Positions 44,423 through 53,497 of a DNA stretch of 64,000 nucleotides are shown in pieces. The stretch is taken from assembly GCA_015207585.1 (NCBI GenBank), contig JADEWQ010000009.1, positions 1-64,000 of the forward strand, read 5' to 3'. This DNA comes from Pleurocapsales cyanobacterium LEGE 06147. Its GTDB lineage: Bacteria > Cyanobacteriota > Cyanobacteriia > Cyanobacteriales > Xenococcaceae. Position 1 is the first letter of the stretch, and every line of letters begins with the position of its first letter. Position numbers and translations under genes: made by a program. The notes under the pieces are model-generated. The model was not told where the DNA came from. It searched no databases and saw only the letters and a program-made list of their open reading frames with translations.

Positions 44423-45574
44423 TTGACTCGACCCAAACATGGAGGAAACTTAGCTTGGGCAGCAGCAATAGCAGGCTGTCCAGCTTCCTTCATCAGGGAT
44501 TTTTCTGCTAGTATCAATCCTTTAGGACCACCCCAAAGGGTACTTAATGCCATTGAGCAGGGTCTGCAACAACTTAAGTCTTATCCAGACCCTGATTATT
44601 TTGAACTAAGGTCGTCTCTGGCTCAATATCATCAACTTGAGACAAATTACATTTTGCCAGGCAATGGTTCTGCCGAGTTATTGACCTGGGCAAGTCGAGA
44701 ATTAGCGCAACAAAAAGTTACATATTTAATTACTCCCGCTTTTGGAGACTATTGGCGAGCATTAAAAGCATTTAATACCAACATATTCCCCCATTCCCTC
44801 ATCCCCGTGTCCCCACGTCTTTGCACGGACATCTCAAGCGCGGGAAATAAATTCCCGCGACGTGTCCTTGTCCCCGCGTCTCCCCATTTCCCCATCCCCC
44901 TATCTTCCCTACTCCCTGACAAGCCTCCTGACAACTCCGGCTTATTACTCAACAATCCCCACAATCCAACGGGAATGCTGTGGACGAGAGCAGAAATTTT
45001 ACCCTATTTAGAAAAATTTGCCTTGGTGGTGGTAGATGAAGCGTTTATGGACTTTTTACCCCCACACCAGGAACAAAGTTTAATTTCCTTAATCACAGAT
45101 TTTTCCAATCTAGTTATCTTGCGTTCCCTGACTAAATTTTACAGCTTGCCAGGACTGCGTATTGGTTACGCGATCGCTCATCCCAAAAGACTACAACGCT
45201 GGCAACAATGGCGCGATCCTTGGTCGGTCAATATTCTAGCTGCCTTGGCGGCAGAAGCAGCTATTCAAGATAGAGAGTTTCAACAACAAACTTGGGATTG
45301 GCTGCCATCAGCAAGAGCAAAGTTAATCCAGGGACTAGCTTCTATCCCAGGATTAAAACCTTTAGAGGGTGCCGCTAACTTTTTACTAGTGCCAACAAAA
45401 ATGTCTGGTCAGCAACTGCAACAAACCCTATTGCGGCAATATCATATTTTAATTAGGGACTGTCTTAGCTTTCCCGAATTAGGCGATCGCTATTTTCGCA
45501 TTGCCGTTCGTTCCCCAGAAGAAAATCAGCAGCTTATAGAAGCCATGGAACAAGCGATTTTCCAAGAAAGCTAA
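44423..45574 (+). CDS. cobD: Threonine-phosphate-decarboxylase-like PLP enzyme with an in-frame repeat insertion
   Basis: 383-residue fold-type I aminotransferase of the CobD/HisC group, likely making aminopropanol phosphate for cobalamin. HGGN at the start, FSASINPLGPP, the pyridoxal Lys in SLTKFYSLPGLRIGYAIA (near residue 236) and LLLNNPHNPTG are standard. It begins with TTG 44423. Between residues about 122 and 168 there is an unusual Pro/Ser-rich block (PHSLIPVSPRLCTD to SSLLPDKPPDN), encoded by a low-complexity repeat. Related proteins need fewer residues there, so this is an insertion in a surface loop that keeps the frame. Confidence 0.82.
   Translation: MTRPKHGGNLAWAAAIAGCPASFIRDFSASINPLGPPQRVLNAIEQGLQQLKSYPDPDYFELRSSLAQYHQLETNYILPGNGSAELLTWASRELAQQKVTYLITPAFGDYWRALKAFNTNIFPHSLIPVSPRLCTDISSAGNKFPRRVLVPASPHFPIPLSSLLPDKPPDNSGLLLNNPHNPTGMLWTRAEILPYLEKFALVVVDEAFMDFLPPHQEQSLISLITDFSNLVILRSLTKFYSLPGLRIGYAIAHPKRLQRWQQWRDPWSVNILAALAAEAAIQDREFQQQTWDWLPSARAKLIQGLASIPGLKPLEGAANFLLVPTKMSGQQLQQTLLRQYHILIRDCLSFPELGDRYFRIAVRSPEENQQLIEAMEQAIFQES
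44787..44920 (+). repeat. Low-complexity CCCCAT/CCCCACG-type repeat inserted within cobD
   Basis: C-rich degenerate heptamer-like tracts (TCCCC-N2-3 units) flank a central hairpin, CGCGGGAA/TTCCCGCG at 44839-44859, itself bracketed by ACGTC (44815) and GACGT (44859). Such short tandemly repeated repetitive sequences are known from cyanobacterial genomes, usually outside genes. Here the insertion is in frame and free of stops. Confidence 0.6.
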
Positions 45575-45672
45575 GCCAGGAAATCAATTTCCTGGCTCAA
45601 AGCTAAAGTCAGTTTAAACTGGCTTGAAATTTGGTTAAGCTAACCCATTTCAATGGGTTTGAGCTTTGAGCC
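45575..45672. repeat. MITE-like nested palindromes
   Basis: Three consecutive palindromes: GCCAGGAAAT/ATTTCCTGGC (45575-45596), CAGTTTAAACTG (45610-45621) and AACCCATT/AATGGGTT (45642-45659). The last two are enclosed by a perfect 11-bp inverted repeat, GGCTCAAAGCT (45594) and AGCTTTGAGCC (45662). The arrangement resembles the element at 48.0 kb, suggesting a small non-autonomous repeat family. Confidence 0.6.
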
Positions 45673-45778
45673 GGAACTTTAGTTCACGGCAAACTTTTTT
45701 GAACAAATTCGCTGTCGCTCAGTGCCTGATTTGCAGGGCGATTCGCGAATTGCCTCTACCACAAACCGTTATAACATC

Positions 45779-47239
45779 ATGGCAGTAGACTATGACCTGG
45801 TAATTATTGGCAGCAGTCCGGAAGGGATTTATGCTGCTACTACTGCTGTTTATCTTAACGCCCGTGTTGCTTTAGTCACCCAGAATAGAAAAGGATATTT
45901 AGATAAATATGAGTCGATCCTCAGCCGTACTCTGAGTCAAATAACTCATTTAGTTAACCAAACGCAAATAGGTCAATTTGGTATTTATCCTGAAAACTTA
46001 TTTCCTATAGATGACTTACAACAAGCAAAAATCTGGGCAGAAGCAGTCAGTTCAAATCTAGCTATAGAAAATTCCCTTACTACTTTAGCCGCCTTGGGAG
46101 TAGATGTAATTGAAGGCGAGGGAGAATTTTGTCGCCTTCCCGAACAAGCATTGATTGTGGGTAAGAGGAAACTGCTTTCTCGTGCTTACCTATTGGCAAC
46201 TGGTTCTCATTCCGTAATGGATGAAGTTGAAGGCATAAAAGAAGTCGAGCATTTTACTATTGCCGATGTTCTCTCTCAAACAGAGTTAATTTCTCTTCCC
46301 GAACAAATAGCGATCGCGGGTTGCTCTCCCCTTACTCTAGAATTAACCCAAAGTTTAGCCAGATTGGGCAAACAAATCTTTCTCGTCGTGGAAGAAGAGA
46401 ATATTTTACCTCAAGAAGATCCAGAAGCTTCTATGCTAATTCAAGCCATACTCGAAGCAGAAGGAGTTAAAATTTTAACTGCCTCTAAAGTGACACAAAT
46501 TAAAAACTTGGAAGGCAAAAAATGGTTACAGGCAGGGAAAAAAGCGATCGCCACAGATGCAATCATCTTCACTGGCAATAGACAACCCAATATCGCTGGT
46601 TTAAATTTGGCAGGAGTTGGAGTGAAGTATTCTTCTGGCGGCATGGAAGTCAACCAAAAATTACAAACTACTAATCCAACTATTTATGCCTGTGGATCTG
46701 TCATCGGTGGTTATGATTTGCCTCATTTAGCTCGCTACGAAGCCAATATTGCGCTGAAAAATGCTTTATTTTTGCCCTGGTTTAAAATCGATTATCGCTA
46801 CCTTCCCTGGGCAATTTTTACCGAACCCAATGTAGCTAGAGTTGGCATGACAGAAACTCAAGCTAGAAGGCGTTATGGTAACAATGTATATGTCGTACGT
46901 CAATATTGTAAGGGTGTTGCTCAAGCACAGATTCGAGGAGAAACGACAGGATTTTGCCAATTCTTAGTCCACCGCAATGGAGAGATTTTAGGAGCGTATA
47001 TTATAGGTTCTCAAGCAGCAGAGACAATCGGCGCGATCGCTCTAGCAATGAAACAAAAAATAAAACTGAACAAAAATACCGTCTCAGGATTACTTCAAGT
47101 AGACTTTCCTTATGTCGATCTTAGTTTTTCCGAGATTTTGCAACAAACAGCAACTCTCTTTTATCAACAAAAATTACAACAGAGTCGAAACTGGCGTAAA
47201 TTGCTTAATAACTGGTTTAACTGGCGACGTAATTGTTAA
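45779..47239 (+). CDS. FAD/NAD-dependent oxidoreductase, lipoamide-dehydrogenase-like but without the redox disulfide
   Basis: 486 residues from ATG 45779 (MAVDYDLVIIGSSPEGIYAAT); an upstream GTG at 45722 seems unlikely. The FAD motif VIIGSSPEG, the second Rossmann motif IAIAGCSPLTLELTQSLARLG, the FAD-ribityl site TNPTIYACGSVIGGYDL and the dimerisation domain (about 350-460) all match class I pyridine-nucleotide-disulfide oxidoreductases. The CXXXXC redox motif expected around residues 40-50 is missing; that region reads NRKGYLDKYESILSRT. It cannot act as a classical dihydrolipoamide or mercuric reductase. Confidence 0.82.
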   Translation: MAVDYDLVIIGSSPEGIYAATTAVYLNARVALVTQNRKGYLDKYESILSRTLSQITHLVNQTQIGQFGIYPENLFPIDDLQQAKIWAEAVSSNLAIENSLTTLAALGVDVIEGEGEFCRLPEQALIVGKRKLLSRAYLLATGSHSVMDEVEGIKEVEHFTIADVLSQTELISLPEQIAIAGCSPLTLELTQSLARLGKQIFLVVEEENILPQEDPEASMLIQAILEAEGVKILTASKVTQIKNLEGKKWLQAGKKAIATDAIIFTGNRQPNIAGLNLAGVGVKYSSGGMEVNQKLQTTNPTIYACGSVIGGYDLPHLARYEANIALKNALFLPWFKIDYRYLPWAIFTEPNVARVGMTETQARRRYGNNVYVVRQYCKGVAQAQIRGETTGFCQFLVHRNGEILGAYIIGSQAAETIGAIALAMKQKIKLNKNTVSGLLQVDFPYVDLSFSEILQQTATLFYQQKLQQSRNWRKLLNNWFNWRRNC

Positions 47240-47249
47240 TAATGTAGGG

Positions 47250-47267
47250 GACGTAGCATGCTACGTC
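47250..47267. repeat. Perfect 18-bp palindrome after the oxidoreductase gene
   Basis: GACGTAGCATGCTACGTC is a perfect palindrome, followed by TTT, 10 bases after the oxidoreductase stop. Could terminate transcription before tmk. Similar palindromes are common repeats in cyanobacteria. Confidence 0.5.
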
Positions 47268-47303
47268 TTTAGCGATCTTCCCTGTTCACTGTTTTTATTG
47301 CTA

Positions 47304-47933
47304 ATGAATCAAAAATTATTTATTGTTCTTGAAGGTATAGATGGCTCCGGTACTTCTACTCAAGTACAGTTATTAAAAGATTATTTTTTAGCCCGAGGCG
47401 ACAAAGCAGTAATCAGTCCCGAACCTTCTAGTGGTCCCATTGGTAATCTGATTAGAGATACTTTAAAACAAAGAATTTTTTTCACTCATCAACGAGACAA
47501 ATTAGACGAACAATTAGCTTATTTATTTGCCGCCGATCGCCACGATCATTTATACAACGATATTGATGGAGTATATAAACTGATAAATGATGGTTTTCAT
47601 GTTCTTAGCACTCGCTATTATTTCTCTTCTTTAGCTTATAATTGTCAGACCAAAGAACAATTTGATTTTGTGAAAAAATTAAATGATAGATTTCCCAATC
47701 CCGATTTAGTAATTTATATCGATCTACCACTAGAAGTTTCTTTGACCAGATTAGAAGAGCGTTCTTCAAGAGAAATATACGAAACCAAAACTAAATTAAC
47801 CATCGCAAAAGAAAATTTTCTTCAAATTTTTCAGCAATATAAAGATCTTTTACTTATAGTTGATGGGACTGAAAGTAAACAGAATATTCATCAAAAAATT
47901 GTTAAATTTATTCAAAAAAATTTTATAATTTAA
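47304..47933 (+). CDS. tmk: Thymidylate-kinase-like protein with altered P-loop
   Basis: 209 residues from ATG 47304 (MNQKLFIVLEGIDGSGTSTQ); an upstream start at 47112 is rejected because it overlaps the preceding gene and adds unrelated residues. It has the dTMP-kinase P-loop region, but the usual GKS/GKT Lys is Thr (GSGTST). Other dTMP-kinase features are present: SPEPSSGPIGNLIRDTL, LFAADRHDHL with the DRY-like motif, STRYYFSSLAY and PDLVIYIDLP. Missing the invariant Lys would normally cripple phosphate binding; either this subgroup is divergent or this is a specialised paralogue. Confidence 0.75.
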   Translation: MNQKLFIVLEGIDGSGTSTQVQLLKDYFLARGDKAVISPEPSSGPIGNLIRDTLKQRIFFTHQRDKLDEQLAYLFAADRHDHLYNDIDGVYKLINDGFHVLSTRYYFSSLAYNCQTKEQFDFVKKLNDRFPNPDLVIYIDLPLEVSLTRLEERSSREIYETKTKLTIAKENFLQIFQQYKDLLLIVDGTESKQNIHQKIVKFIQKNFII

Positions 47934-48014
47934 CAACAAAAAACAGGAAATAGGGAACAGGGAACAGATATTAAATTTTCGGTTAAATAATAATTCATCT
48001 AATACCTAACACCC

Positions 48015-48143
48015 AGGGCTATTTCATTCTTCGATAGCCAGAGAATAAATTCTCTGTCTCATAGCAAAAGTCCTATAAGACGGACTTTAGTTTTAACCAA
48101 GAAATTCATTTCTTGGTTAATTAGATAAGGATGAAATAACCCT
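48015..48143. repeat. MITE-like element with terminal inverted repeats
   Basis: Outer 16-base inverted repeats AGGGCTATTTCATTCT (48015) and AGGATGAAATAACCCT (48128) pair at 14 of 16 positions. Inside are three palindromes: CAGAGAAT/ATTCTCTG (48039-48056), AAAGTCC/GGACTTT (48067-48088) and AACCAAGAAA/TTTCTTGGTT (48095-48118). Same three-palindrome plan as the 45.6-kb element. No ORF inside; non-autonomous. Confidence 0.65.
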
Positions 48144-48280
48144 GCCTAACATCCAACACCTAATACCAAATCCGATTCTGAAAACATACTTTTCGTTTGG
48201 GAGTTTTAATTAGGCTAAAAAGCTTCTGCCCAATAACAATTGGCAGTGCTGCTCCGCAATCTGAATGGAACGCAGTTATT

Positions 48281-48322
48281 AATTGCGAACTGCGAATTGC
48301 GAACTGCGAATTGCGAATTGCC
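48281..48322. repeat. Heptameric tandem repeat (TGCGAAT/TGCGAAC)
   Basis: About five tandem 7-base units, TTGCGAA/CTGCGAA. This is a short tandemly repeated repetitive (STRR) sequence of the kind found between cyanobacterial genes. Unit number probably varies between strains. Confidence 0.65.
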
Positions 48323-48536
48323 TTTACCCAACTTTTAAATGTTGTATTTCAACAGGATTTAGTATAACACCTACTTTCGGTAAAATATTTATCTCTGCTC
48401 ATTATCCTCCGCCAAATCCCTAGCACTAATACGTTAGAATCAACATCAGAAAAGCCTAATCGGAGCAGATAAGGTTGTTTCTCTGTGTTTTTTGGAGCAA
48501 ACGACTAATAGCTGATAACCAATACTCAAAAATACT

Positions 48537-49226
48537 ATGAATTCAAGAATCCAGGCTGTTCAAGCTCCTTACAGAGGAGATGCATACTACCGAACTCCGC
48601 CCCCAGACTTACCCTCTTTACTTCTTAAAGAGCGCATTGTCTATCTGGGACTACCTTTAGTTTCTCCAGATGAATACAAAGAACAAATTGGAGTTGATGT
48701 TACCGAGCTAATTATTGCTCAGTTACTTTTCCTGCAATTTGACGACCCTGAAAAACCGATCCGTATGTACATTAATTCCACTGGTACTTCTTGGTACGGT
48801 GGGGAATCTATCGGCTTTGAAACCGAAGCCTTTGCAATTTGCGACACCATAGATTATATTAAGCCTCCCGTACATACCATCTGTATCGGTCAAGCTATGG
48901 GAACGGCAGCGATGATCCTCTCCGCTGGAACTAAAGGCTTTCGTGCTAGTTTACCCCACGGTACTATTATTCTTCACCAAGCTCGTCAGGGGACTCAAGG
49001 TCAAGCCACAGATATTCAAATTCGTGCTAAAGAAGTTTTAGAAAACAAACGGATCATGATGGAGATTTTGGCTAAAAATACTGGTCAGCCTGTGGAAAAA
49101 TTAGCCAAAGATACGGATCGAATGTTCTATATGACTCCCGAACAAGCAAAAGAATATGGCTTGATTGATAAGGTATTAGAGAGTTCTAAGCAGTTACCCA
49201 CTCCTATTCCTACTACTTTTTCTTAA
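48537..49226 (+). CDS. clpR: ClpR, ClpP-like subunit lacking the catalytic Ser and Asp
   Basis: 229-residue non-catalytic member of the ClpP family, forming mixed rings with ClpP3 in cyanobacteria and plastids. Where ClpP has AASMGA, this protein has GQAMGTAAM, with Gly for the active Ser. The His is kept in [10 protein letters not shown], while the catalytic Asp region ([13 protein letters not shown]) has Met in the Asp position. An N-terminal extension (about 25 residues) is normal for ClpR. It lies 32 bases before clpP in the same direction. Confidence 0.93.
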   Translation: MNSRIQAVQAPYRGDAYYRTPPPDLPSLLLKERIVYLGLPLVSPDEYKEQIGVDVTELIIAQLLFLQFDDPEKPIRMYINSTGTSWYGGESIGFETEAFAICDTIDYIKPPVHTICIGQAMGTAAMILSAGTKGFRASLPHGTIILHQARQGTQGQATDIQIRAKEVLENKRIMMEILAKNTGQPVEKLAKDTDRMFYMTPEQAKEYGLIDKVLESSKQLPTPIPTTFS

Positions 49227-49258
49227 ATTCGATTGAAATTTACAAGGTAAAAAATCTC

Positions 49259-49858
49259 ATGCCCATTGGTATTCCCAAAGTTCCCTATCAAATGCCAGGT
49301 CAGCCCTATAGCGACTGGATTAGTATCTACGATCGCCTCTACCGCGAACGAATTATTTTTCTAGGTCGGGGTATCAATGATGGTCTTGCCAATCAAATCA
49401 TTGCTATCATGCTATACCTCGATTCTGAAGATCCTGGTAAGCCAATCTATCTTTATCTCAACTCTCCTGGCGGTTCGGTTACGGCAGGTCTGGCAATTTA
49501 CGATACGATACAGCATATCAAATCCGATGTAGTCACCATTTGTGTGGGTTTGGCGGCTTCTATGGGAGCATTTCTCTTGGCAGGGGGAACGAAAGGAAAA
49601 CGCCTCGCCTTACCCCATTCCCGCATTATGATTCACCAACCCTTGGGTGGAATTCAAGGTCGCCGACAAGCTACTGACATTGAAATTGAAGCTAAAGAAA
49701 TTCTTCGTATTCGCGATCAACTCGATCGGATTATGGCAGAAAATACCGGACAACCGCTAGAAAAGATCAAAAAAGATACCGATCGCGATTATTTTATGTC
49801 GGCTGAAGAAGCCAAAGAATATGGCATTATCGACAAGGTAATTGAAGAAAAACCTTAA
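49259..49858 (+). CDS. clpP: ATP-dependent Clp protease proteolytic subunit
   Basis: 199-residue serine protease with a complete triad: Ser in [14 protein letters not shown], His in [10 protein letters not shown] and Asp in [13 protein letters not shown]. Being directly after clpR, it corresponds to ClpP3, the essential vegetative partner that works with ClpC. It ends with a hairpin shared with the convergent M16 gene. Confidence 0.95.
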   Translation: MPIGIPKVPYQMPGQPYSDWISIYDRLYRERIIFLGRGINDGLANQIIAIMLYLDSEDPGKPIYLYLNSPGGSVTAGLAIYDTIQHIKSDVVTICVGLAASMGAFLLAGGTKGKRLALPHSRIMIHQPLGGIQGRRQATDIEIEAKEILRIRDQLDRIMAENTGQPLEKIKKDTDRDYFMSAEEAKEYGIIDKVIEEKP

Positions 49859-49864
49859 TCGTTC

Positions 49865-49893
49865 AGTAGGGCAAACAGCCGTTTGCCCCTACT
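49865..49893. terminator. Bidirectional hairpin between clpP and an M16 gene
   Basis: AGTAGGGCAAACAG and GTTTGCCCCTACT form a stem of about 12 pairs around CC. Position between convergent genes suggests termination from both sides. The sequence belongs to a GTAGGGGCAAAC-type repeat common in cyanobacteria. Confidence 0.6.
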
Positions 49894-51364
49894 AGCTCGT
49901 TGGCGACTGAGGAATACTGATATCTACTGTTTTCACCTCTGTTCCCAAGCTACTGAGAGGAGGCTCGATCGCCCGATTGCTACCGACAACCAGAGTGACC
50001 ATTTTATCTGGGTGAAGATGTTGTTGGGCAACTCGTTGGATATCTTCAACGGTAGTTGTTTTGACGCCTTCTTGATACTGAAAGATAAAATCTTCTGGAT
50101 AGCCAAAATATTTGTAACGCATTAGCCTTGCTAGAGTTTGACTGGGAGTTTCAAAATTAAACACAAAAGAATTGAGAATCGATTCTTTTGCCCTTGTCAA
50201 TTCCTCTTGAGAAATTGGTGTAGTACGCAGTCGCTCGATTTCTGTCAAGATAGATTGAACGAAAGGAACGGTAGTTTCTGATTGGGTTTGTCCGCCAGCG
50301 GTAAAAGTACCGGGATAATCGTAATTAGGATTCCAAACACTGTAAACGCTATAAGCAAGTCCTTGGCGCGATCGCACTTCATTAAACAAACGTCCGCCAA
50401 AACTATTCATTGTGCCGTTAAGTACGCTCAGTGTTGGATAATCGGGGTCATTTAAGGTTCCGTCTAAATGTCCTATCGAGACAGTGCTTTGAGTTAACTC
50501 GGGGCGATCTACTAAGAAAACTCCCTTATCGTGTTTTTGAGTAGCGGGGGGAACTTCTAATTGAGGCGGTGTAGATGTTACTTGCCAATTCTCGAAAGCT
50601 TCTGCGATCGCGGCTTTCATCTTAGCTGGTTCAAAATCTCCCACTATTCCCAAAATTATGCTTTCGGGACGAACATAGTTTTGGTAGAAATTTATTACAT
50701 CTTCCCTAGAAATATTATCTAAGGTGACATACTCCACAGTCCGAGCATAGGGACTATCTTCACCGTAGATTAACTTGTCAAATTCTCTGCTAGCGATATC
50801 ACTCGGGTTATCATTGCGGCGCGCGATCGCCCCTCGTTGCTGATTTTTGGCTAATTCCAATTGATCTGCTGCAAAAGCAGGTTTGCGAATGACCTCGGCA
50901 AACAAGTTAAATACCGTATCTAAATCTTCGGTTAAAGTATCAAAGTTAACACTACCAGAAGTAGTTTCTATGCTACTTTCTATGCTGGCAGCTCTTTGTT
51001 CTAACATTAAATTTAATTGGTCGGCAGGATGGCTTTGTGTTCCACCGCTACGCATCACCGTTCCTGTCAATTCAGCCAATCCTACTTGCTCTTCTGGCTC
51101 CCAACGAGAACCCGTACGGATTAATGCCGTACCGTTCACTAGAGGCAAATCATGGTCTTCTAGCAAATACACTACCATGCCATTATCTAGTTCGTATTGC
51201 TCGTATTCGGGAAGTTCAATCTCCGGCGGCGGGGGCAATTCCAATTCTGTATAGTGTTTGGGAACTTCTGCTGTCGCTGGAAAACGAAGAATAGATAATA
51301 AGAGAACGGCTAGTAACCCCAAACCAAGTCGGCTAATTATCTTTTTAAATCGTTCTTTATTCAT
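49892..51364 (-). CDS. M16-family peptidase-like subunit without the zinc motif
   Basis: 490 residues from ATG 51364 (MNKERFKK), preferred over the upstream start at 51421 because a clear signal peptide follows (hydrophobic residues about 12-30, cleavage after FPATAE). The M16 fold is clear (YELDNGMVVYLLEDHDLPLVNGTALIRTGS), but the HXXEH site reads LAELTG; it is the non-catalytic partner. The active M16 gene lies upstream in the same direction, so the two likely form a periplasmic heterodimer like mitochondrial MPP and bacterial YhjJ-type pairs. Confidence 0.87.
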   Translation of the reverse strand: MNKERFKKIISRLGLGLLAVLLLSILRFPATAEVPKHYTELELPPPPEIELPEYEQYELDNGMVVYLLEDHDLPLVNGTALIRTGSRWEPEEQVGLAELTGTVMRSGGTQSHPADQLNLMLEQRAASIESSIETTSGSVNFDTLTEDLDTVFNLFAEVIRKPAFAADQLELAKNQQRGAIARRNDNPSDIASREFDKLIYGEDSPYARTVEYVTLDNISREDVINFYQNYVRPESIILGIVGDFEPAKMKAAIAEAFENWQVTSTPPQLEVPPATQKHDKGVFLVDRPELTQSTVSIGHLDGTLNDPDYPTLSVLNGTMNSFGGRLFNEVRSRQGLAYSVYSVWNPNYDYPGTFTAGGQTQSETTVPFVQSILTEIERLRTTPISQEELTRAKESILNSFVFNFETPSQTLARLMRYKYFGYPEDFIFQYQEGVKTTTVEDIQRVAQQHLHPDKMVTLVVGSNRAIEPPLSSLGTEVKTVDISIPQSPTS

Positions 51365-51542
51365 TAGTTTTGCTTTTATCAAATTGAGATAACTAAGTAA
51401 GTAGGTGTCAATAAATATCAAACCAAGATGAGGTATTAGGTATTTGTGGTTTGTCCTTTGTGTTGCGCCTATCGGCGTGTCCTTTGTCCTTTGTTGTTTA
51501 TCATTTGTTATAACCCTAGTATTAGTAGTTATCGAATGACTC

Positions 51543-53240
51543 TTAAGAAGAAGGTAATAAACGTCCTACAGTGCGATTTTCTGGGATAAAGGTAGCTCGT
51601 GCTACTGTTTGAATATCGGCAGCACTCACCGCCGCGATCGCCTCTAATTGTTCAAACACATTGCGCCAACTGCCAGTTTTAGCGTCATATTCAGCCAAAA
51701 GGCGTGCCATACCCATATTCGAGTCCAAGGTTCGCACTAGATCGGCTTTTAATTGGGTCTTAACTCGCTCTAACTCTACTTCTCTAACTGGTTCGGTTTT
51801 TAGTCGTTCGATTTCTTCCCTCAGTGCGATCTCTACATCATCAACGCTGCTGCCTGGTGCAGTTAAAGCATAAAACAACATTAAATTGGGATACTTGTTG
51901 CCTGGAAATCCACTGAATCCTTCCGCTGAGAGAGCAACCTGTTGTTTCTCCACCAAAGATTGATAGAGGCGAGAAGTTCTTCCGCTACTGAGCAATCCAG
52001 CCATTACTTCATATACTGGATATTCCGAAGCAGTCAAGGCAGGAATGTGATATCCTTCCAGATACCAAGGTTGGCTGGGAAACTCGACAGTAACTTCTCT
52101 TGTCTCTTGCTGGACTGGTTCAACTACTTTTACTCCTGGGGGTTTGGGTTGAGCCTGGTAACGTCCAAAATAAACTTTGGCTAGACTTTCAGCTTCTGTT
52201 GGATCGACATCACCGACGATCGCCACTGTTAAATTACTGGGAGGATAATAAGTAGAGAAAAACTCACTTATATCATTCCGTGTCAGATTACGAATATCTT
52301 CTTCATAGCCAATCACTGGACGTTTATAAGGATGTTTGACAAAAGCAGTATCGAGAAAGACTTCAAGCATCTTACCGATAGGAGAGTTGTCCGTACGCAA
52401 ACGTCTCTCTTCTAAAATGACCTGTTTTTCTTTATAAAATTCGCGGAATACTGGTTCTAAAAATCGCTCCGATTCTAACGACATCCACAACTCCAATTTA
52501 TTGGCAGGAAAACTATAAAAATAGCTCGTATAATCGGCAGAAGTTACTGCATTTAAACCAACACCGCCAGCAGTATCTACAATTTGTCCGTATTCGTTTT
52601 GTTTGACTAACTTATCTGCTTCGGTTTGAACCTTGGTAAATTCTTTGGTCAGTTTCGCTACTCGTGCCTCATCTCCCTGTTCTTGTGCTCTTTGAATTTG
52701 AGCGAATAAGCGATCCATACGGTCTAATAGCTCTTTTTCTGCTTGATAATTAGTCGTTCCTATCCTTTTTGTTCCTTTAAAAGCTAAATGTTCTAAAAAA
52801 TGAGCTACCCCAGTTTTACCATCCGGTTCATCTACTCCACCAACATCGGCATAAGTGACGAAAGAAACTACCGGAGCTTCATGATTTTCCAGTACGATAA
52901 ATTTCATGCCATTGTCGAGGCGAAACTCGCTTACTCGCTCGATTACTCTATTTAAATAAGGCTGAATCGAACTCGAAGGAGTGGGAGTATCGGCGTAAGC
53001 TAAGACGGGAAAACAATTCCAAAAAACTAAAATAGCCCCCAGACACCAACTCAATTTTTTGTGCCAATCGAGTGCGCTGGGTGCGGAAGTCAAGTTCCCG
53101 ACGGAATTCAGGAGCGCGAATTCAATTTGCACCCCAGTACTCTGCAGGAAGCACAGTGCTTTCACCCGTAAGTCTGCAATTTGAGGAAATAGTTTAATTT
53201 CCTTAACTAGATGTTTCATTTGTTGCCAAAATTGAGTCAT
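51543..53240 (-). CDS. M16-family zinc peptidase, active subunit
   Basis: 565 residues. The zinc motif HFLEH is present in GVAHFLEHLAFKGTKRIG, and the distant Glu in EERRLRTDNSP follows. A hydrophobic segment that looks like a signal peptide sits unusually far in, at about residues 64-84 (LSWCLGAILVFWNCFPVLAYAD), after 60 residues encoded partly by GC-richer, palindrome-containing DNA (53085-53165). The true start may be lower, or an in-frame repeat insertion has lengthened the N-terminus. A coiled-coil insert lies at about 165-205. Confidence 0.87.
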   Translation of the reverse strand: MTQFWQQMKHLVKEIKLFPQIADLRVKALCFLQSTGVQIEFALLNSVGNLTSAPSALDWHKKLSWCLGAILVFWNCFPVLAYADTPTPSSSIQPYLNRVIERVSEFRLDNGMKFIVLENHEAPVVSFVTYADVGGVDEPDGKTGVAHFLEHLAFKGTKRIGTTNYQAEKELLDRMDRLFAQIQRAQEQGDEARVAKLTKEFTKVQTEADKLVKQNEYGQIVDTAGGVGLNAVTSADYTSYFYSFPANKLELWMSLESERFLEPVFREFYKEKQVILEERRLRTDNSPIGKMLEVFLDTAFVKHPYKRPVIGYEEDIRNLTRNDISEFFSTYYPPSNLTVAIVGDVDPTEAESLAKVYFGRYQAQPKPPGVKVVEPVQQETREVTVEFPSQPWYLEGYHIPALTASEYPVYEVMAGLLSSGRTSRLYQSLVEKQQVALSAEGFSGFPGNKYPNLMLFYALTAPGSSVDDVEIALREEIERLKTEPVREVELERVKTQLKADLVRTLDSNMGMARLLAEYDAKTGSWRNVFEQLEAIAAVSAADIQTVARATFIPENRTVGRLLPSS

Positions 53241-53497
53241 AAACAGGTAAGATAAACTTTTATTCGAACAAAATGCTGATATGGTAGCAAATAAAGATAA
53301 ATTGAGACTGATCGAACAGGATGATTAAATTTTTGAAAAAAATTAGGATGTAATTGAAATAGCAAAAATAAACAAAAAATAAACAAAAAATTTTTTGAAG
53401 TGGACGGCAGTTTATGCTGTTTTTATTCCGATTATATGGCGCTCGCTCGCTCTTTCATCCCTAGTGCCCAGTCCAAGTCAGTTTAAATATCATTATT

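Larger units (their letters stand above)
47934..48536. other. Repeat-rich intergenic region before clpR
   Basis: About 600 bases without a gene. It holds a MITE-like element (48015-48143) and a heptamer tandem repeat (48281-48322), listed separately. The last 150 bases should hold the clpR promoter. Confidence 0.6.

Noticed and set aside
47112-47303. Upstream extension of tmk
   Set aside because: It overlaps the previous gene and adds 64 unrelated residues before the standard P-loop start.
48281-48322. Repeat array resembling a CRISPR
   Set aside because: Units are 7 bases in tandem without spacers; it is a heptamer STRR.
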